26,153 nucleotides of DNA from Acidaminococcaceae bacterium (lineage in GTDB: Bacteria; Bacillota; Negativicutes; Acidaminococcales; Acidaminococcaceae), in the NCBI GenBank assembly GCA_022653215.1, contig JALCSJ010000008.1, forward strand, positions 1 through 26,153. The letters are read 5' to 3'. Of the stretch, positions 1-8,174 are shown piece by piece (position 1 is the first letter of the stretch; each line of letters begins with the position of its first letter). Position numbers and translations under genes: made by a program. Under the pieces are notes generated by a model. The model ran no database searches. It saw only the letters and a program-made list of their open reading frames with translations, and was not told where the DNA came from.

Positions 1-1
1 T

Positions 2-664
2 GACAAGTTCCTTGATGCATTTCAAGATTCTATGATTTTAAACGGAGATGAGGTAGTTGAACTTCTGCCCCAAGAATTAACTGATATACCTCGTGATTAC
101 GATAATGAAGCCATTCATAATATTGCTACCATGTTCGCCAAAATCGTCGATTACAAATCTCATTTCACCTGTACCCACTCCCTAGGTATAGCTACTAAAG
201 CTGAAGAAATGGGTAAATTCTATGATTATGACCAAGCAACCTGTACCAAATTATATTTGGCCGGAGCCCTCCATGATATAGGCAAACTTACTATTACAAA
301 TGATATTTTAGAAAAACCGGATAAATTAACCAAAGAAGAATTTACCATAATGAAAGGCCATGCCCTGGCTTCCTGGAAATTTCTCCATGTTATGAAAGGA
401 TTAGATGACGTAGTTAACTGGGCCTGCCTGCATCATGAAAAGTTAGACGGAAGTGGCTATCCTTTTGGGAAAAAAGCTGCTGAGCTAAACCATAATGAGC
501 GTTTGCTGGCTTGCTTAGATATTTATCAAGCCCTCACTGAGGATAGACCTTACCATAAAGGCAGAACCCATGCCGAAGCTATGGCAATTCTGAACGAGAT
601 GGGACAAAAAGGTCAGCTTGACTGCCAAATCATCACTGATATAGATAAACATTTTAGTATCTAA
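2..664 (+). CDS. HD-GYP domain protein, 3' part (probable c-di-GMP phosphodiesterase or related hydrolase)
   Basis: The reading frame is open from base 2, so the gene begins upstream of the window; the first ATG seen (32) has no ribosome site and is probably internal. The visible 220 residues form an HD-GYP domain: a His in the THSLGIA stretch, the metal-binding HD pair in GALHDIGKL, and the HHEKLDGSGYP signature that gives the family its name. Family members usually hydrolyse cyclic di-GMP in the cytoplasm through a two- or three-iron centre, often as the output domain of a response regulator or sensor. The N-terminal partner domain is outside the window, so the input signal is unknown. The gene ends at TAA just before a hairpin terminator and converges on guaB. 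Domain call sure; exact substrate inferred. Confidence 0.85.
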   Translation, partial: DKFLDAFQDSMILNGDEVVELLPQELTDIPRDYDNEAIHNIATMFAKIVDYKSHFTCTHSLGIATKAEEMGKFYDYDQATCTKLYLAGALHDIGKLTITNDILEKPDKLTKEEFTIMKGHALASWKFLHVMKGLDDVVNWACLHHEKLDGSGYPFGKKAAELNHNERLLACLDIYQALTEDRPYHKGRTHAEAMAILNEMGQKGQLDCQIITDIDKHFSI

Positions 665-694
665 AAAGATAAAAAAGACTGTAGCATACAACAA

Positions 695-733
695 AAAGGC
701 CTAGAGAAGAAACACTCACTTCTCTAGGCCTTT
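695..733. terminator. Bidirectional terminator between the HD-GYP gene and guaB
   Basis: A perfect 15-bp stem (695-709 with 719-733) encloses a 9-nt loop. Short T-rich stretches follow on both strands, so it can end transcription of both converging genes. The foot begins AAAGGCCTAG, also found at the foot of the repeats near 8500 and 8760. Confidence 0.85.
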
Positions 734-763
734 ACCTTATTACGTTAAAGGAATTGCTACTTA

Positions 764-2275
764 TTACTTCGGATAATTGTTGTTATTCTTGTCTTTGAGT
801 ACTACGTCATGAGCTCCGCCTTCAACCAAGCTGGTAGCAGATACCAGGGTTAAACGTGCTTTTTGCTGCAGCTCATGAATATTAAGAGCTCCGCAGTTGC
901 ACATAGTAGAACGCATTTTGCTTAAAGAAAGGGTCAAGTTATCTTTTAATGAGCCGGCATAGGGAACGTAAGAGTCAACACCTTCTTCAAAGGATAACTT
1001 CTTGGCGCCGCCCATATCATAACGCTGCCAGTTTCTGGCACGGTTGGAACCTTCGCCCCAATACTCTTTCATATAAGCACCGTTAACATTCACACGATTG
1101 GTAGGAGATTCATCAAAGCGGGCGAAATATCTGCCTAACATCATGAAATCAGCACCCATGGCCAAAGCTAATGTCATGTGGTAATCGTAAACGATACCGC
1201 CGTCTGAACAGATAGGTACATAAATGCCTGTCTCTTCAAAATATTCATCACGGGCCTTAGCTACATCAATAATGGCAGTAGCCTGACCACGACCAATACC
1301 CTTTTGTTCACGGGTAATACAAATGGAGCCGCCCCCAATACCTACTTTTACAAAGTCTGCACCTGCTTCGGCTAAAAAGCGGAATCCTTCGGCATCAACA
1401 ACATTGCCGGCTCCAACTTTAACTTTGTCACCGTATTTATTGCGAATCCAGTCCAAAGTCAATTTTTGCCATTCGCTAAAACCTTCGGAAGAATCAATAC
1501 ACAGAACATCTGCACCTGCATTAATCAAAGCAGGAACTCTTTCTGCATAGTCACGGGTATTAATACCTGCACCTACTAACAAACGTTTTTGCCTATCCAA
1601 TAATTCCAAAGGATATTGTTTGTGGGTAGAATAATCTTTACGGAACACCATATACATTAATTTGCCATCTTCATCTACAATGGGAAGAGTGTTTAGCTTG
1701 TTATCCCAAATCATATCATTGGCTTCTTTTAGAGTAGTATCATGATGACCTACAACCATGTTCTTAATAGGAGTCATAAAAGTAGCTACTTTGGTATCCA
1801 GAGGAACTCTGCTTATTCTGTAATCACGACTGGTTACGATACCTTCCAACTTGCCATTAACTGTACCATCAGATGTTACTGCCATGGTTGAATGGCCGGT
1901 TTTTTCCTTTAATTCCAAAACATCAGCTAAAGTATCAGTAGGTTTTATATTGGAGTCGCTGACTACAAAGCCTGCTTTGTAGCTTTTTACTTTAGCTACC
2001 ATAGCAGCTTCACTTTCTACGGACTGAGAGCCGAAAATAAAAGAAATACCACCTTCTTTAGCCAAAGCAATAGCCATTTCTTCACCGGAAACTGCCTGCA
2101 TAATGGCAGAAACCATAGGAACATTCAAAGTTAGTTCAGGTTTGCTGCCTCTTTTGAATTTAACTAAAGGAGTTTTCAAGTTAACATTATCGGGAATACA
2201 CTGACTGGATGAATATCCTGGAATCAGTAAATATTCACTAAAAGTATGTGCGGGTTCATCATAAATAAAAGCCAT
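764..2275 (-). CDS. guaB: IMP dehydrogenase, divergent Tritrichomonas-like form
   Basis: Oxidises IMP to XMP with NAD+, the committed step to GMP, in the cytoplasm. I place the start at the ATG at 2275 because AGGGGAGGA lies 8 nt upstream; an open frame extends 21 codons further with no ribosome site. The product is 503 residues. A TIM barrel is interrupted by a CBS pair at about 102-220. The catalytic loop GIGGGSICITREQKGIGRG has Cys319; Asp261, Asp358 and the Arg418-Tyr419 flap pair are present, and the end is conserved. It departs from usual bacterial GuaB: PLVSAAMDTVTE is replaced by PMVSAIMQAVSGEE, and GPGSICTTR by GGGSICITR. From memory, length and key residue numbers match the T. foetus enzyme. 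Its own promoter lies in the 64-nt gap after purD. Confidence 0.95.
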   Translation of the reverse strand: MAFIYDEPAHTFSEYLLIPGYSSSQCIPDNVNLKTPLVKFKRGSKPELTLNVPMVSAIMQAVSGEEMAIALAKEGGISFIFGSQSVESEAAMVAKVKSYKAGFVVSDSNIKPTDTLADVLELKEKTGHSTMAVTSDGTVNGKLEGIVTSRDYRISRVPLDTKVATFMTPIKNMVVGHHDTTLKEANDMIWDNKLNTLPIVDEDGKLMYMVFRKDYSTHKQYPLELLDRQKRLLVGAGINTRDYAERVPALINAGADVLCIDSSEGFSEWQKLTLDWIRNKYGDKVKVGAGNVVDAEGFRFLAEAGADFVKVGIGGGSICITREQKGIGRGQATAIIDVAKARDEYFEETGIYVPICSDGGIVYDYHMTLALAMGADFMMLGRYFARFDESPTNRVNVNGAYMKEYWGEGSNRARNWQRYDMGGAKKLSFEEGVDSYVPYAGSLKDNLTLSLSKMRSTMCNCGALNIHELQQKARLTLVSATSLVEGGAHDVVLKDKNNNNYPK

Positions 2276-2306
2276 TTTAATCCTCCCCTTGTAAGATATT
2301 TTTTCT

Positions 2307-2335
2307 ATTCTACCACCAAACTGTTTCAATTGCAA
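2307..2335 (-). promoter_or_regulatory. Promoter candidate for guaB
   Basis: On the minus strand TTGCAA (2330-2335) and TAGAAT (2307-2312) are separated by 17 nt, about 30 nt before the guaB ATG. No terminator is visible between purD and this site, so guaB may also receive read-through from the pur operon. Confidence 0.5.
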
Positions 2336-2339
2336 CAAA

Positions 2340-3626
2340 TTAGTGAGAATTTTTTAGCCTTTTTAACGCCCGCCAAGCAATATCTGAACGATAATGAGCT
2401 TCTGCGAAATGAATTCTCTCCACAGCAGCATAAGCTTTTTCCTTAGCTTGAGGAATATTATTACCTATGGCTGTGACTCCCAAAACTCTGCCGCCGTTGG
2501 TAACAATACGGCCGTCAACGGTTTTGGTCCCGGCATGAAATACTACCACATCCTGCAAAGCATCTGCTTCCTGAAGACCGGTAATTGGCAAACCTTTTTT
2601 ATAAGTTCCCGGATAACCACCGGAAGCCATAACAACACAAACAGCTGCTTTATTGCTCCACTTTACCATTTCCGGGCGCAATGTTCCTGTAGCACAAGCC
2701 ATCATAATCTCAGCCAAGTCTCCATCTAATAAAGGAAGCACTGCCTGAGTTTCCGGATCACCGAAACGGCAGTTGAATTCTACGACTTTGGCACTGTCCC
2801 CTTTGATCATGAGTCCGGTGTAAAGACAGCCGGAATATGGTCTGCCTTCTTTAGCCATAGCTGCTAAAGTTGGACGTATAATAGTTTCCATACATTTTTC
2901 TTTCAGTGCTTCTGTTAAAACAGGAGCAGGGGCATAGGCACCCATACCTCCGGTGTTAGGTCCCTTATCATCATCGTTAACGCGTTTGTGGTCCTGAGCA
3001 GCTACCATGGGAACAATTGTTTTACCATCGGTAAAAGCAAAAAGAGACGCTTCTTCCCCATCCATAAATTCTTCAATAACTACACTGGCACCAGCTGCGC
3101 CAAACTTATGCTTTCCCATAATTTCGTCCAAAGCATCTAAAGCTTCTTTTTCTTGCATGGCAACAACCACGCCTTTGCCTGCTGCCAAGCCATCTGCCTT
3201 AATTACAATGGGAGCTCCCTGCTTGCGGACAAAAGCTTTTGCTTCTTCCAAATCAGTGCATACTTTAAAGAATGCTGTAGGAATATTATATTTCTTCATG
3301 AGTTCTTTAGAAAAAGTTTTGGAACCTTCTATGGCTGCTGCTGCAGCTGATGGTCCAAATACTGCTGTACCTGCTTTGCGCAAAGCATCGCCCAGTCCTG
3401 CTACCAAAGGTACTTCAGGTCCTACTACCACTAAGTCAATTTTATTGTCTTGTACCCATTTTACTACCAGTTCATTATTAGCTGTATCCAAAGGCACACA
3501 TTCAGCCAAAGGTGCAATGCCGGGATTACCGGGGGCCACATATATTTTTTCAGCCTGTTTACTTTGGGCTAATTTCCAAACCAGGGCGTGTTCTCTACCA
3601 CCGCCCCCAATAACTAAAATACGCAT
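2340..3626 (-). CDS. purD: Phosphoribosylamine-glycine ligase (GAR synthetase)
   Basis: Joins phosphoribosylamine and glycine using ATP, step two of de novo purine synthesis. The 428 residues are full length for PurD. The N-terminus MRILVIGGGGREHAL is the family signature; the ATP-grasp core follows, with VIKADGLAAGKGVVVA near 140-155, the EEFMDGEEAS stretch, and NTGGMGAYAP near 224-233; FNCRFGDPETQ (about 284-294) holds the metal ligands. The ATG at 3626 is preceded by GGGAGG. The gene starts 11 nt after the stop of the IMP cyclohydrolase gene and is the last biosynthetic gene of the purE operon. No anomalies. Confidence 0.97.
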   Translation of the reverse strand: MRILVIGGGGREHALVWKLAQSKQAEKIYVAPGNPGIAPLAECVPLDTANNELVVKWVQDNKIDLVVVGPEVPLVAGLGDALRKAGTAVFGPSAAAAAIEGSKTFSKELMKKYNIPTAFFKVCTDLEEAKAFVRKQGAPIVIKADGLAAGKGVVVAMQEKEALDALDEIMGKHKFGAAGASVVIEEFMDGEEASLFAFTDGKTIVPMVAAQDHKRVNDDDKGPNTGGMGAYAPAPVLTEALKEKCMETIIRPTLAAMAKEGRPYSGCLYTGLMIKGDSAKVVEFNCRFGDPETQAVLPLLDGDLAEIMMACATGTLRPEMVKWSNKAAVCVVMASGGYPGTYKKGLPITGLQEADALQDVVVFHAGTKTVDGRIVTNGGRVLGVTAIGNNIPQAKEKAYAAVERIHFAEAHYRSDIAWRALKRLKNSH

Positions 3627-3637
3627 GAGTGCCTCCC

Positions 3638-4240
3638 TTATTTTTTATCTTTTTCCAATTGTTTTTCCAAATAAGCAGTAATAGCAGCATCATAAGAAGA
3701 AGTATGAGCAAATGCTTCTTTAGCCAAGGTCTTTCTGGTTCTCATGTCTGCATCGCCATATTGGCTGAGCATAGCAATTAGGCTGCTATAACGTGAAGGG
3801 TTGGTAATAACGATAACATCCCTGAAGTTTTTAGCAGCGGCACGAACCATGCAAGGCCCGCCAATATCAATATTTTCAATCGCTTCTTGCTCGGTAACAT
3901 TTGGTTTAGCAATAGTTTCTCTAAATGGATATAGATTAACTACAACCAAATCAATGGGTTTTATGCCATTCTTTTCCATATCTCTGACATGATCCGGATT
4001 GCTGCGAATAGCTAAAATGCCGCCATGAATTTTCGGGTTCAATGTTTTTACACGGCCATCCATCATTTCCGGAAAACCTGTGTAATCGCTAACATAGGTA
4101 ACAGGCACCCCTGCATCTCTAATGGCTTTCATGGTACCGCCGGTAGAGATAATTTCTACTCCGATACTATTTAAGAATTTCGCCAGTTCTACGATACCGG
4201 TTTTGTCAGATACGCTTAATACTGCTCTTTTAATTGCCAT
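3638..4240 (-). CDS. purH: Stand-alone IMP cyclohydrolase (N-terminal half of PurH)
   Basis: Closes the ring of FAICAR to give IMP, the last step of the pathway. The 200-residue product contains only the MGS-like cyclohydrolase domain: RAVLSVSDKTG near the start, ISTGGT, the MMDGRVKTLNPKIHGG loop, VVNLYPF, and ENIDIGGPCMVRAAAKN. Usual PurH is about 510-525 residues with an AICAR transformylase domain after residue 200. Here the frame stops cleanly after a charged tail (EKQLEKDKK) and purD begins 11 nt later, so there is no room for a frameshifted second half. The transformylase must be encoded elsewhere. The ATG at 4240 follows GGGGTG; an upstream in-frame GTG (4249) overlaps that ribosome site and is not favoured. 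Confidence 0.93.
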   Translation of the reverse strand: MAIKRAVLSVSDKTGIVELAKFLNSIGVEIISTGGTMKAIRDAGVPVTYVSDYTGFPEMMDGRVKTLNPKIHGGILAIRSNPDHVRDMEKNGIKPIDLVVVNLYPFRETIAKPNVTEQEAIENIDIGGPCMVRAAAKNFRDVIVITNPSRYSSLIAMLSQYGDADMRTRKTLAKEAFAHTSSYDAAITAYLEKQLEKDKK

Positions 4241-4292
4241 AATTATCACCCCGTTAATTTATTGTGAAGCTATATATATTTATAGTCGCTCT

Positions 4293-4904
4293 TTATTTTT
4301 TTATATATACTTTTCTGCCTTTGACCTCGAGTTTGTCTTCGCACCAAAGTTTAACCGCTTCTGGCAGAGCTAAATGCTCTTGGACCAGAATGCGATTTGC
4401 TAAAGAATCGTGAGTGTCGTCATCCATGACAGGTACAACTTTTTGCAAAATTATGGGTCCTGTATCCATGCCTTCGTCTACGAAATGGACTGTGCAGCCT
4501 GCAACTTTAACGCCATATTCCAAAGCCTGGCCTTGAGCATCCAGTCCTTTAAAACTCGGTAACAGAGCAGGATGAATATTAATAACCTTGTGCCGCCACT
4601 TAGCAATGAAATTGCCGGTAAGTATGCGCATAAAACCAGCTAGAACGACTAATTCCACATTATGTTCACGAAGAATTCCATCAATAGTATTTTCGAATTC
4701 TTCTTTAGAACTATAGTTTTTGCGGACCACTGCCTTACCGGGGATACCGGCTTGAGCAGCCCGTTCCAAAGCGAAAGCATCTGCTTTGTCACTAACTACG
4801 ACTGCAACTTCAATAGGCAGATTTTCTGCAGCTATTTTATCCATAATGGCTTGAAGATTGCTGCCTCTGCCGCTGACCAAAACACCTATTCTGCGTTTAG
4901 TCAC
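4293..4904 (-). CDS. purN: Phosphoribosylglycinamide formyltransferase
   Basis: Transfers the formyl group of 10-formyl-tetrahydrofolate to GAR, giving FGAR. The 203 residues are the usual length. Visible motifs are the phosphate-binding LVSGRGSNLQA near the N-terminus, LAGFMRIL, NIHPALLPSFKG with the catalytic Asn and His, and the VHFVDEGMDTGPII loop with the catalytic Asp. The start codon is GTG and overlaps the last 8 nt of purM, so translation is probably coupled. A 52-nt AT-rich gap separates it from the IMP cyclohydrolase gene. No unusual features. Confidence 0.96.
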   Translation of the reverse strand: MTKRRIGVLVSGRGSNLQAIMDKIAAENLPIEVAVVVSDKADAFALERAAQAGIPGKAVVRKNYSSKEEFENTIDGILREHNVELVVLAGFMRILTGNFIAKWRHKVINIHPALLPSFKGLDAQGQALEYGVKVAGCTVHFVDEGMDTGPIILQKVVPVMDDDTHDSLANRILVQEHLALPEAVKLWCEDKLEVKGRKVYIKK

Positions 4905-5952
4905 CGAAAACGCCGCCCTTCATAATTGTTTTCTTGGTGCCCTTTACTACGGAACCTAATTCGTAAAACTTTTCATCATTAGCTTTTAAGTGAGATCTTA
5001 CGGCATCTGCTTCTTCCGGTGCAACTACCAGAACCATGCCTACGCCCATATTGAAAGTTCTATACATTTCTTTCCAAGGAACATTGCCCCATTCCTGCAA
5101 TTTTTTAAATACTACAGGAACTTCCCAGGCTTCAGCATTAATCAAAGCATCACAATCATTGGGAAGTATTCTGGGAATGTTGTCATAGAAACCACCGCCG
5201 GTAATATGAACCATACCGTGTAAATCAAATTTTTCTATTAAAGGTAAGCAGGTTTTAGGATATAAACGCGTGGGAGTTAAAAGTTCTTCGCCTAAAGTCT
5301 TATGAAATTCCGGAATAGGTGTATCCACGGTAAATTCCATAGCATCAAAGCAAATCTTGCGAACTAAAGAATAGCCATTGCTATGAACACCGGTAGAAGG
5401 CAAACCCAGCAGTACATCTCCTACTTTTACTTTTTCTCCGGTAATCATTTTGCTTTTCTCTACTACCCCTACGGAAAAACCGGCAATGTCATATTCGCCG
5501 TCAGCATAGAAACCGGCCATTTCAGCTGTTTCACCGCCGATTAAGGCACAGCCGGATTCTTTGCAGGCCATAGCCACACCTTTTACGATGTTGGCAACTT
5601 TTTGAGAATCTACTTTAGGCACAGCAATATAATCCAGGAAAAACAAAGGCTCTGCTCCCTGAACAAGAATATCGTTAACACACATAGCTACTGCATCCTG
5701 ACCAATGGTGTCATGTTTGTCCATCATAAAAGCAATTTTCAGCTTTGTTCCTACTCCGTCAGTTCCGGAAACCAGTACCGGTTCCTTGTATTTATTCTGC
5801 AAAGCAAATAAACCGCCAAATCCCCCCAGGTCACCTATAACTTCAGGCCGATAAGAAGCTCTCACACTGTCTTTCATAAGTTCAACAGCTTTGTTTCCGG
5901 CATCAATATCTACACCGGCGTCTGCATAAGTAATTACTTTTTTGTTTTTCAC
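4897..5952 (-). CDS. purM: Phosphoribosylformylglycinamidine cyclo-ligase (AIR synthetase)
   Basis: ATP-dependent ring closure of FGAM to AIR. I place the start at GTG 5952 because AAGGAGAG lies 7 nt upstream; the open frame continues 33 codons further but runs into purF without a better ribosome site. The product is 351 residues, normal for PurM. Motifs: ITYADAGVDIDAGN at the N-terminus, SGTDGVGTKLK, the QDAVAMCVNDILVQGAEPLF segment, GGETAEMAG, and TGGGFYDNIPRI. The gene begins 13 nt after purF stops and overlaps purN by 8 nt, as expected for a tight operon. Confidence 0.96.
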   Translation of the reverse strand: MKNKKVITYADAGVDIDAGNKAVELMKDSVRASYRPEVIGDLGGFGGLFALQNKYKEPVLVSGTDGVGTKLKIAFMMDKHDTIGQDAVAMCVNDILVQGAEPLFFLDYIAVPKVDSQKVANIVKGVAMACKESGCALIGGETAEMAGFYADGEYDIAGFSVGVVEKSKMITGEKVKVGDVLLGLPSTGVHSNGYSLVRKICFDAMEFTVDTPIPEFHKTLGEELLTPTRLYPKTCLPLIEKFDLHGMVHITGGGFYDNIPRILPNDCDALINAEAWEVPVVFKKLQEWGNVPWKEMYRTFNMGVGMVLVVAPEEADAVRSHLKANDEKFYELGSVVKGTKKTIMKGGVFGD

Positions 5953-5965
5953 GGTTCGCTCTCCT

Positions 5966-7411
5966 TTAGCATTTAGTTTCGAACAAATATTTTGTTCCCT
6001 GACGAATGACTTTATCAGCACCGTCGGGATAATCTCCGTTAAAGCAAGCATAACACATTCCGTCAGGATTTAGAACACTAAGAGATTTTCTTAGTCCCTC
6101 CATAGAAATATAATGCAAGCTGTCAGCTTTAATATACTCCTGAATTTCAGCCTCTGTTTTAGTTGAAGCAATAAGTTCCTTACGAGCGGAAGTATCGATG
6201 CCATAGTAGCAGGGGAATTTCACCGGTGGTGAACTAATGCAGACATGAACTGATTTAGCTCCTGCATCTTTAAGCAGCTGAACAATCTTACCACTGGTAG
6301 TACCTCGTACAATAGAATCATCTACCATCACTACGTTTTTGCCTTCCACTAAAGCCCTATTGGCATTTAATTTCAGTTTAACAGCATTAAGTCTTTGTTT
6401 CTGAGTTGGTTGAATAAATGTTCTGCCAATATACTTGTTTTTAGTCAGGCCTTCCAAAAATGGAATGCCTTTTTCCAGGCCATAACCTATAGCTGCCGGA
6501 GTTCCTGAATCCGGGACAGAAATAACTAGGTCAGCATCAATGTTTTTAGTTTCTCTGGCCAACTGTCTGCCCATATTTACTCTGGCCAAATAAACGCTTT
6601 CTTTATCAATAATGCTATCCGGTCTGGCAAAATAAACATATTCAAAAATACAATGAGCACATCTGTCCGGCATTTTGTCAGCATACATAAAGCTTTCCGG
6701 TTCAGCATAATCGTCTTTAATAACAATCATTTCTCCGGGTTTAATATCTCTGACATATTTGGCACCTACCAGGTCTAATGCACATGTTTCGGAGGTAACT
6801 ACCCAACCGTTATCCAGCCGTCCCAGACACATAGGCCTAAATCCGTATGGATCTCTAAAAGCTACCAATTCCTCATCATTCATAATGATAATGGCAAAAG
6901 CCCCTTCGATTTGGTTAGCTGCTTCCGCTACCCTTTCCGGCAAAGTTGCTTTTCTTGATCTGGCTACTAAACTCAGCACTAGTTCAGTATCAACTGTAGT
7001 TTGAAATACTACGCCGCTTTTAGTTAGTTTGCTGCGCAGTTCCGCAGCATTTGTCAGGTTGCCATTATGTGCCAAAGCCAAATTTCCACCATCGTAATAT
7101 ACTTTGAGCGGTTGAACATTATAGGCGATACTGGCTCCTGTAGTAGAATAACGAACGTGACCAAGGCCAATATGACCTTCCAAGCCGGCTATACCATCAT
7201 GAAAGACATTGGCCACTAAACCCATGCCTTTTTTTATGTTCATATTTTTGCCGTCTGTAACAGCAATACCGGCACTTTCCTGTCCTCTATGCTGAAGAGC
7301 ATAGAGTCCCCAGTAAGTATTAAGAGCTACATCATCTTTGTGAGAATAAATACCAAAAACGCCGCATTCTTCGTGGAGCTTATCATTTGCCATTGCTTTT
7401 TCCGTCACCAT
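5966..7411 (-). CDS. purF: Amidophosphoribosyltransferase, iron-sulfur (Bacillus) type
   Basis: Commits PRPP to purines by making phosphoribosylamine from glutamine. The start is taken at ATG 7411, preceded by GGGAGG; an ATG 12 nt upstream has no ribosome site. The 481-residue product has a short propeptide ending in HEE before catalytic Cys16 (ECGVFGIY), which must be exposed by cleavage. The N-terminal Ntn glutaminase includes LQHRGQESAGI and AHNGNLTN; the C-terminal phosphoribosyltransferase includes VMVDDSIVRGTT. Cysteines in DRCAHC, FPCYYG and MCYACFNGDYP match the positions that hold a 4Fe-4S cluster in B. subtilis PurF, so the enzyme is probably oxygen-labile. Confidence 0.97.
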   Translation of the reverse strand: MVTEKAMANDKLHEECGVFGIYSHKDDVALNTYWGLYALQHRGQESAGIAVTDGKNMNIKKGMGLVANVFHDGIAGLEGHIGLGHVRYSTTGASIAYNVQPLKVYYDGGNLALAHNGNLTNAAELRSKLTKSGVVFQTTVDTELVLSLVARSRKATLPERVAEAANQIEGAFAIIIMNDEELVAFRDPYGFRPMCLGRLDNGWVVTSETCALDLVGAKYVRDIKPGEMIVIKDDYAEPESFMYADKMPDRCAHCIFEYVYFARPDSIIDKESVYLARVNMGRQLARETKNIDADLVISVPDSGTPAAIGYGLEKGIPFLEGLTKNKYIGRTFIQPTQKQRLNAVKLKLNANRALVEGKNVVMVDDSIVRGTTSGKIVQLLKDAGAKSVHVCISSPPVKFPCYYGIDTSARKELIASTKTEAEIQEYIKADSLHYISMEGLRKSLSVLNPDGMCYACFNGDYPDGADKVIRQGTKYLFETKC

Positions 7412-7429
7412 GTTTCCTCCCATTGCAGG

Positions 7430-7930
7430 TTATTTGCACTGTTCCGCGCGAGTTTTAGCTAATTTTTCACCTTTGGCTACAACTTCAGCTTCCATCTTTT
7501 TCCTATAATCAGTCAATTTCGTAATCAATTCAGGGTACTTGCCCGATAGAATCTCCGCAGCAAAAATTCCTGCATTTTTGGCACCATTAATAGCCATAGT
7601 AGCTACAGGTACTCCGGATGGCATCTGCACAAAGCTCAAAAGTGCATCAACCCCGTTCAAAGGTGCAGCGGCAATAGGTACTCCAATAATAGGCAATGTG
7701 GTATAAGAAGCTATCACCCCGCCCAAATGTGCTGCCAGACCGGCTGCGGCAATAATAACTTCAACACCTCTGTCCCTTGCTCCTGCCGCGAATTCGTGGA
7801 CTAATTCAGGAGTTCTGTGAGCACTAGCCACAATAACTTCCACTGTAATGCCAAAATCCTTTAATACTTTTTCGGCCGGTTCTAAAATCGGCCAATCGGA
7901 ATTGCTCCCCATAATAATAGCTACTTTCAT
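7430..7930 (-). CDS. purE: N5-carboxyaminoimidazole ribonucleotide mutase (class I PurE)
   Basis: First gene of the pur operon. It converts N5-CAIR to CAIR. The 166 residues match the family: GSNSDWP at the N-terminus, SAHRTPE (class I signature), AAAGLAAHLGGVIAS, the GVPIA loop, and the PSGVPVATMAI segment. Ribosome site GGAGGAG lies upstream of the ATG at 7930, and a consensus promoter lies 103-131 nt upstream. Class I PurE normally works with the ATP-dependent PurK; no purK is in the operon, so it must be elsewhere or be bypassed at high CO2. purF follows after about 18 nt. Confidence 0.96.
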   Translation of the reverse strand: MKVAIIMGSNSDWPILEPAEKVLKDFGITVEVIVASAHRTPELVHEFAAGARDRGVEVIIAAAGLAAHLGGVIASYTTLPIIGVPIAAAPLNGVDALLSFVQMPSGVPVATMAINGAKNAGIFAAEILSGKYPELITKLTDYRKKMEAEVVAKGEKLAKTRAEQCK

Positions 7931-8032
7931 GTTTTCTCCTCCAAAAAAAATAACCCAGAGTTCTTTCTACAATAATATGCAGCTAAAATCTCTTAGGCCT
8001 CTTTCTCAACATTGATTTTATATATATATCTA

Positions 8033-8061
8033 ATTTTAACAACAGGTAACTTTTATGTCAA
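8033..8061 (-). promoter_or_regulatory. Promoter of the purE operon
   Basis: On the minus strand TTGACA (8056-8061) and TAAAAT (8033-8038) are spaced by 17 nt, leaving a leader of about 95-100 nt before purE. The leader does not contain the conserved loops of a purine riboswitch. Confidence 0.75.
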
Positions 8062-8078
8062 TGTATGTATGAACTTTT

Positions 8079-8104
8079 ATTAACAATTTTACAAATTCGT
8101 TCGG
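8079..8104 (-). promoter_or_regulatory. Candidate PurR box upstream of purE
   Basis: The minus strand reads AAATCCGAACGAAT, close to the B. subtilis/Lactococcus PurBox (AWWWCCGAACWWT). It is followed after exactly 14 nt by a degenerate inverted half, GTTAAT in place of GTTCGG. It lies just upstream of the purE -35. Whether this organism has a PurR of that type cannot be seen here. Confidence 0.35.
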
Positions 8105-8123
8105 ATTTTTTGTCAGCTGACTG

Positions 8124-8152
8124 TTGAGTCCAACTGTTTTTTGGCTTATAAT
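8124..8152 (+). promoter_or_regulatory. Promoter of the small exported protein gene, with overlapping dyads
   Basis: TTGAGT (8124-8129) and a perfect TATAAT (8147-8152) are spaced by 17 nt. The 10-bp palindrome GTCAGCTGAC (8112-8121) and the dyad GTTGAGTCCAAC (8123-8134) overlap or abut the -35 and could bind a regulator. The expected start near 8159 leaves a leader of about 15 nt. Confidence 0.6.
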
Positions 8153-8174
8153 GTAACAAAGGACGGTGAATATT

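Noticed and set aside
2246..2446. Short plus-strand frame across the guaB-purD junction
   Set aside because: No ribosome site, composition unlike a protein, and it overlaps the guaB promoter and purD.
3638..3640. Frameshift separating two halves of purH
   Set aside because: purD starts 11 nt downstream and no transformylase sequence is found in any frame, so this is a complete short gene and not a broken one.
7931..8032. Purine riboswitch in the purE leader
   Set aside because: The conserved loop and junction sequences of the purine aptamer are absent; the same was concluded for the guaA and guaB leaders.
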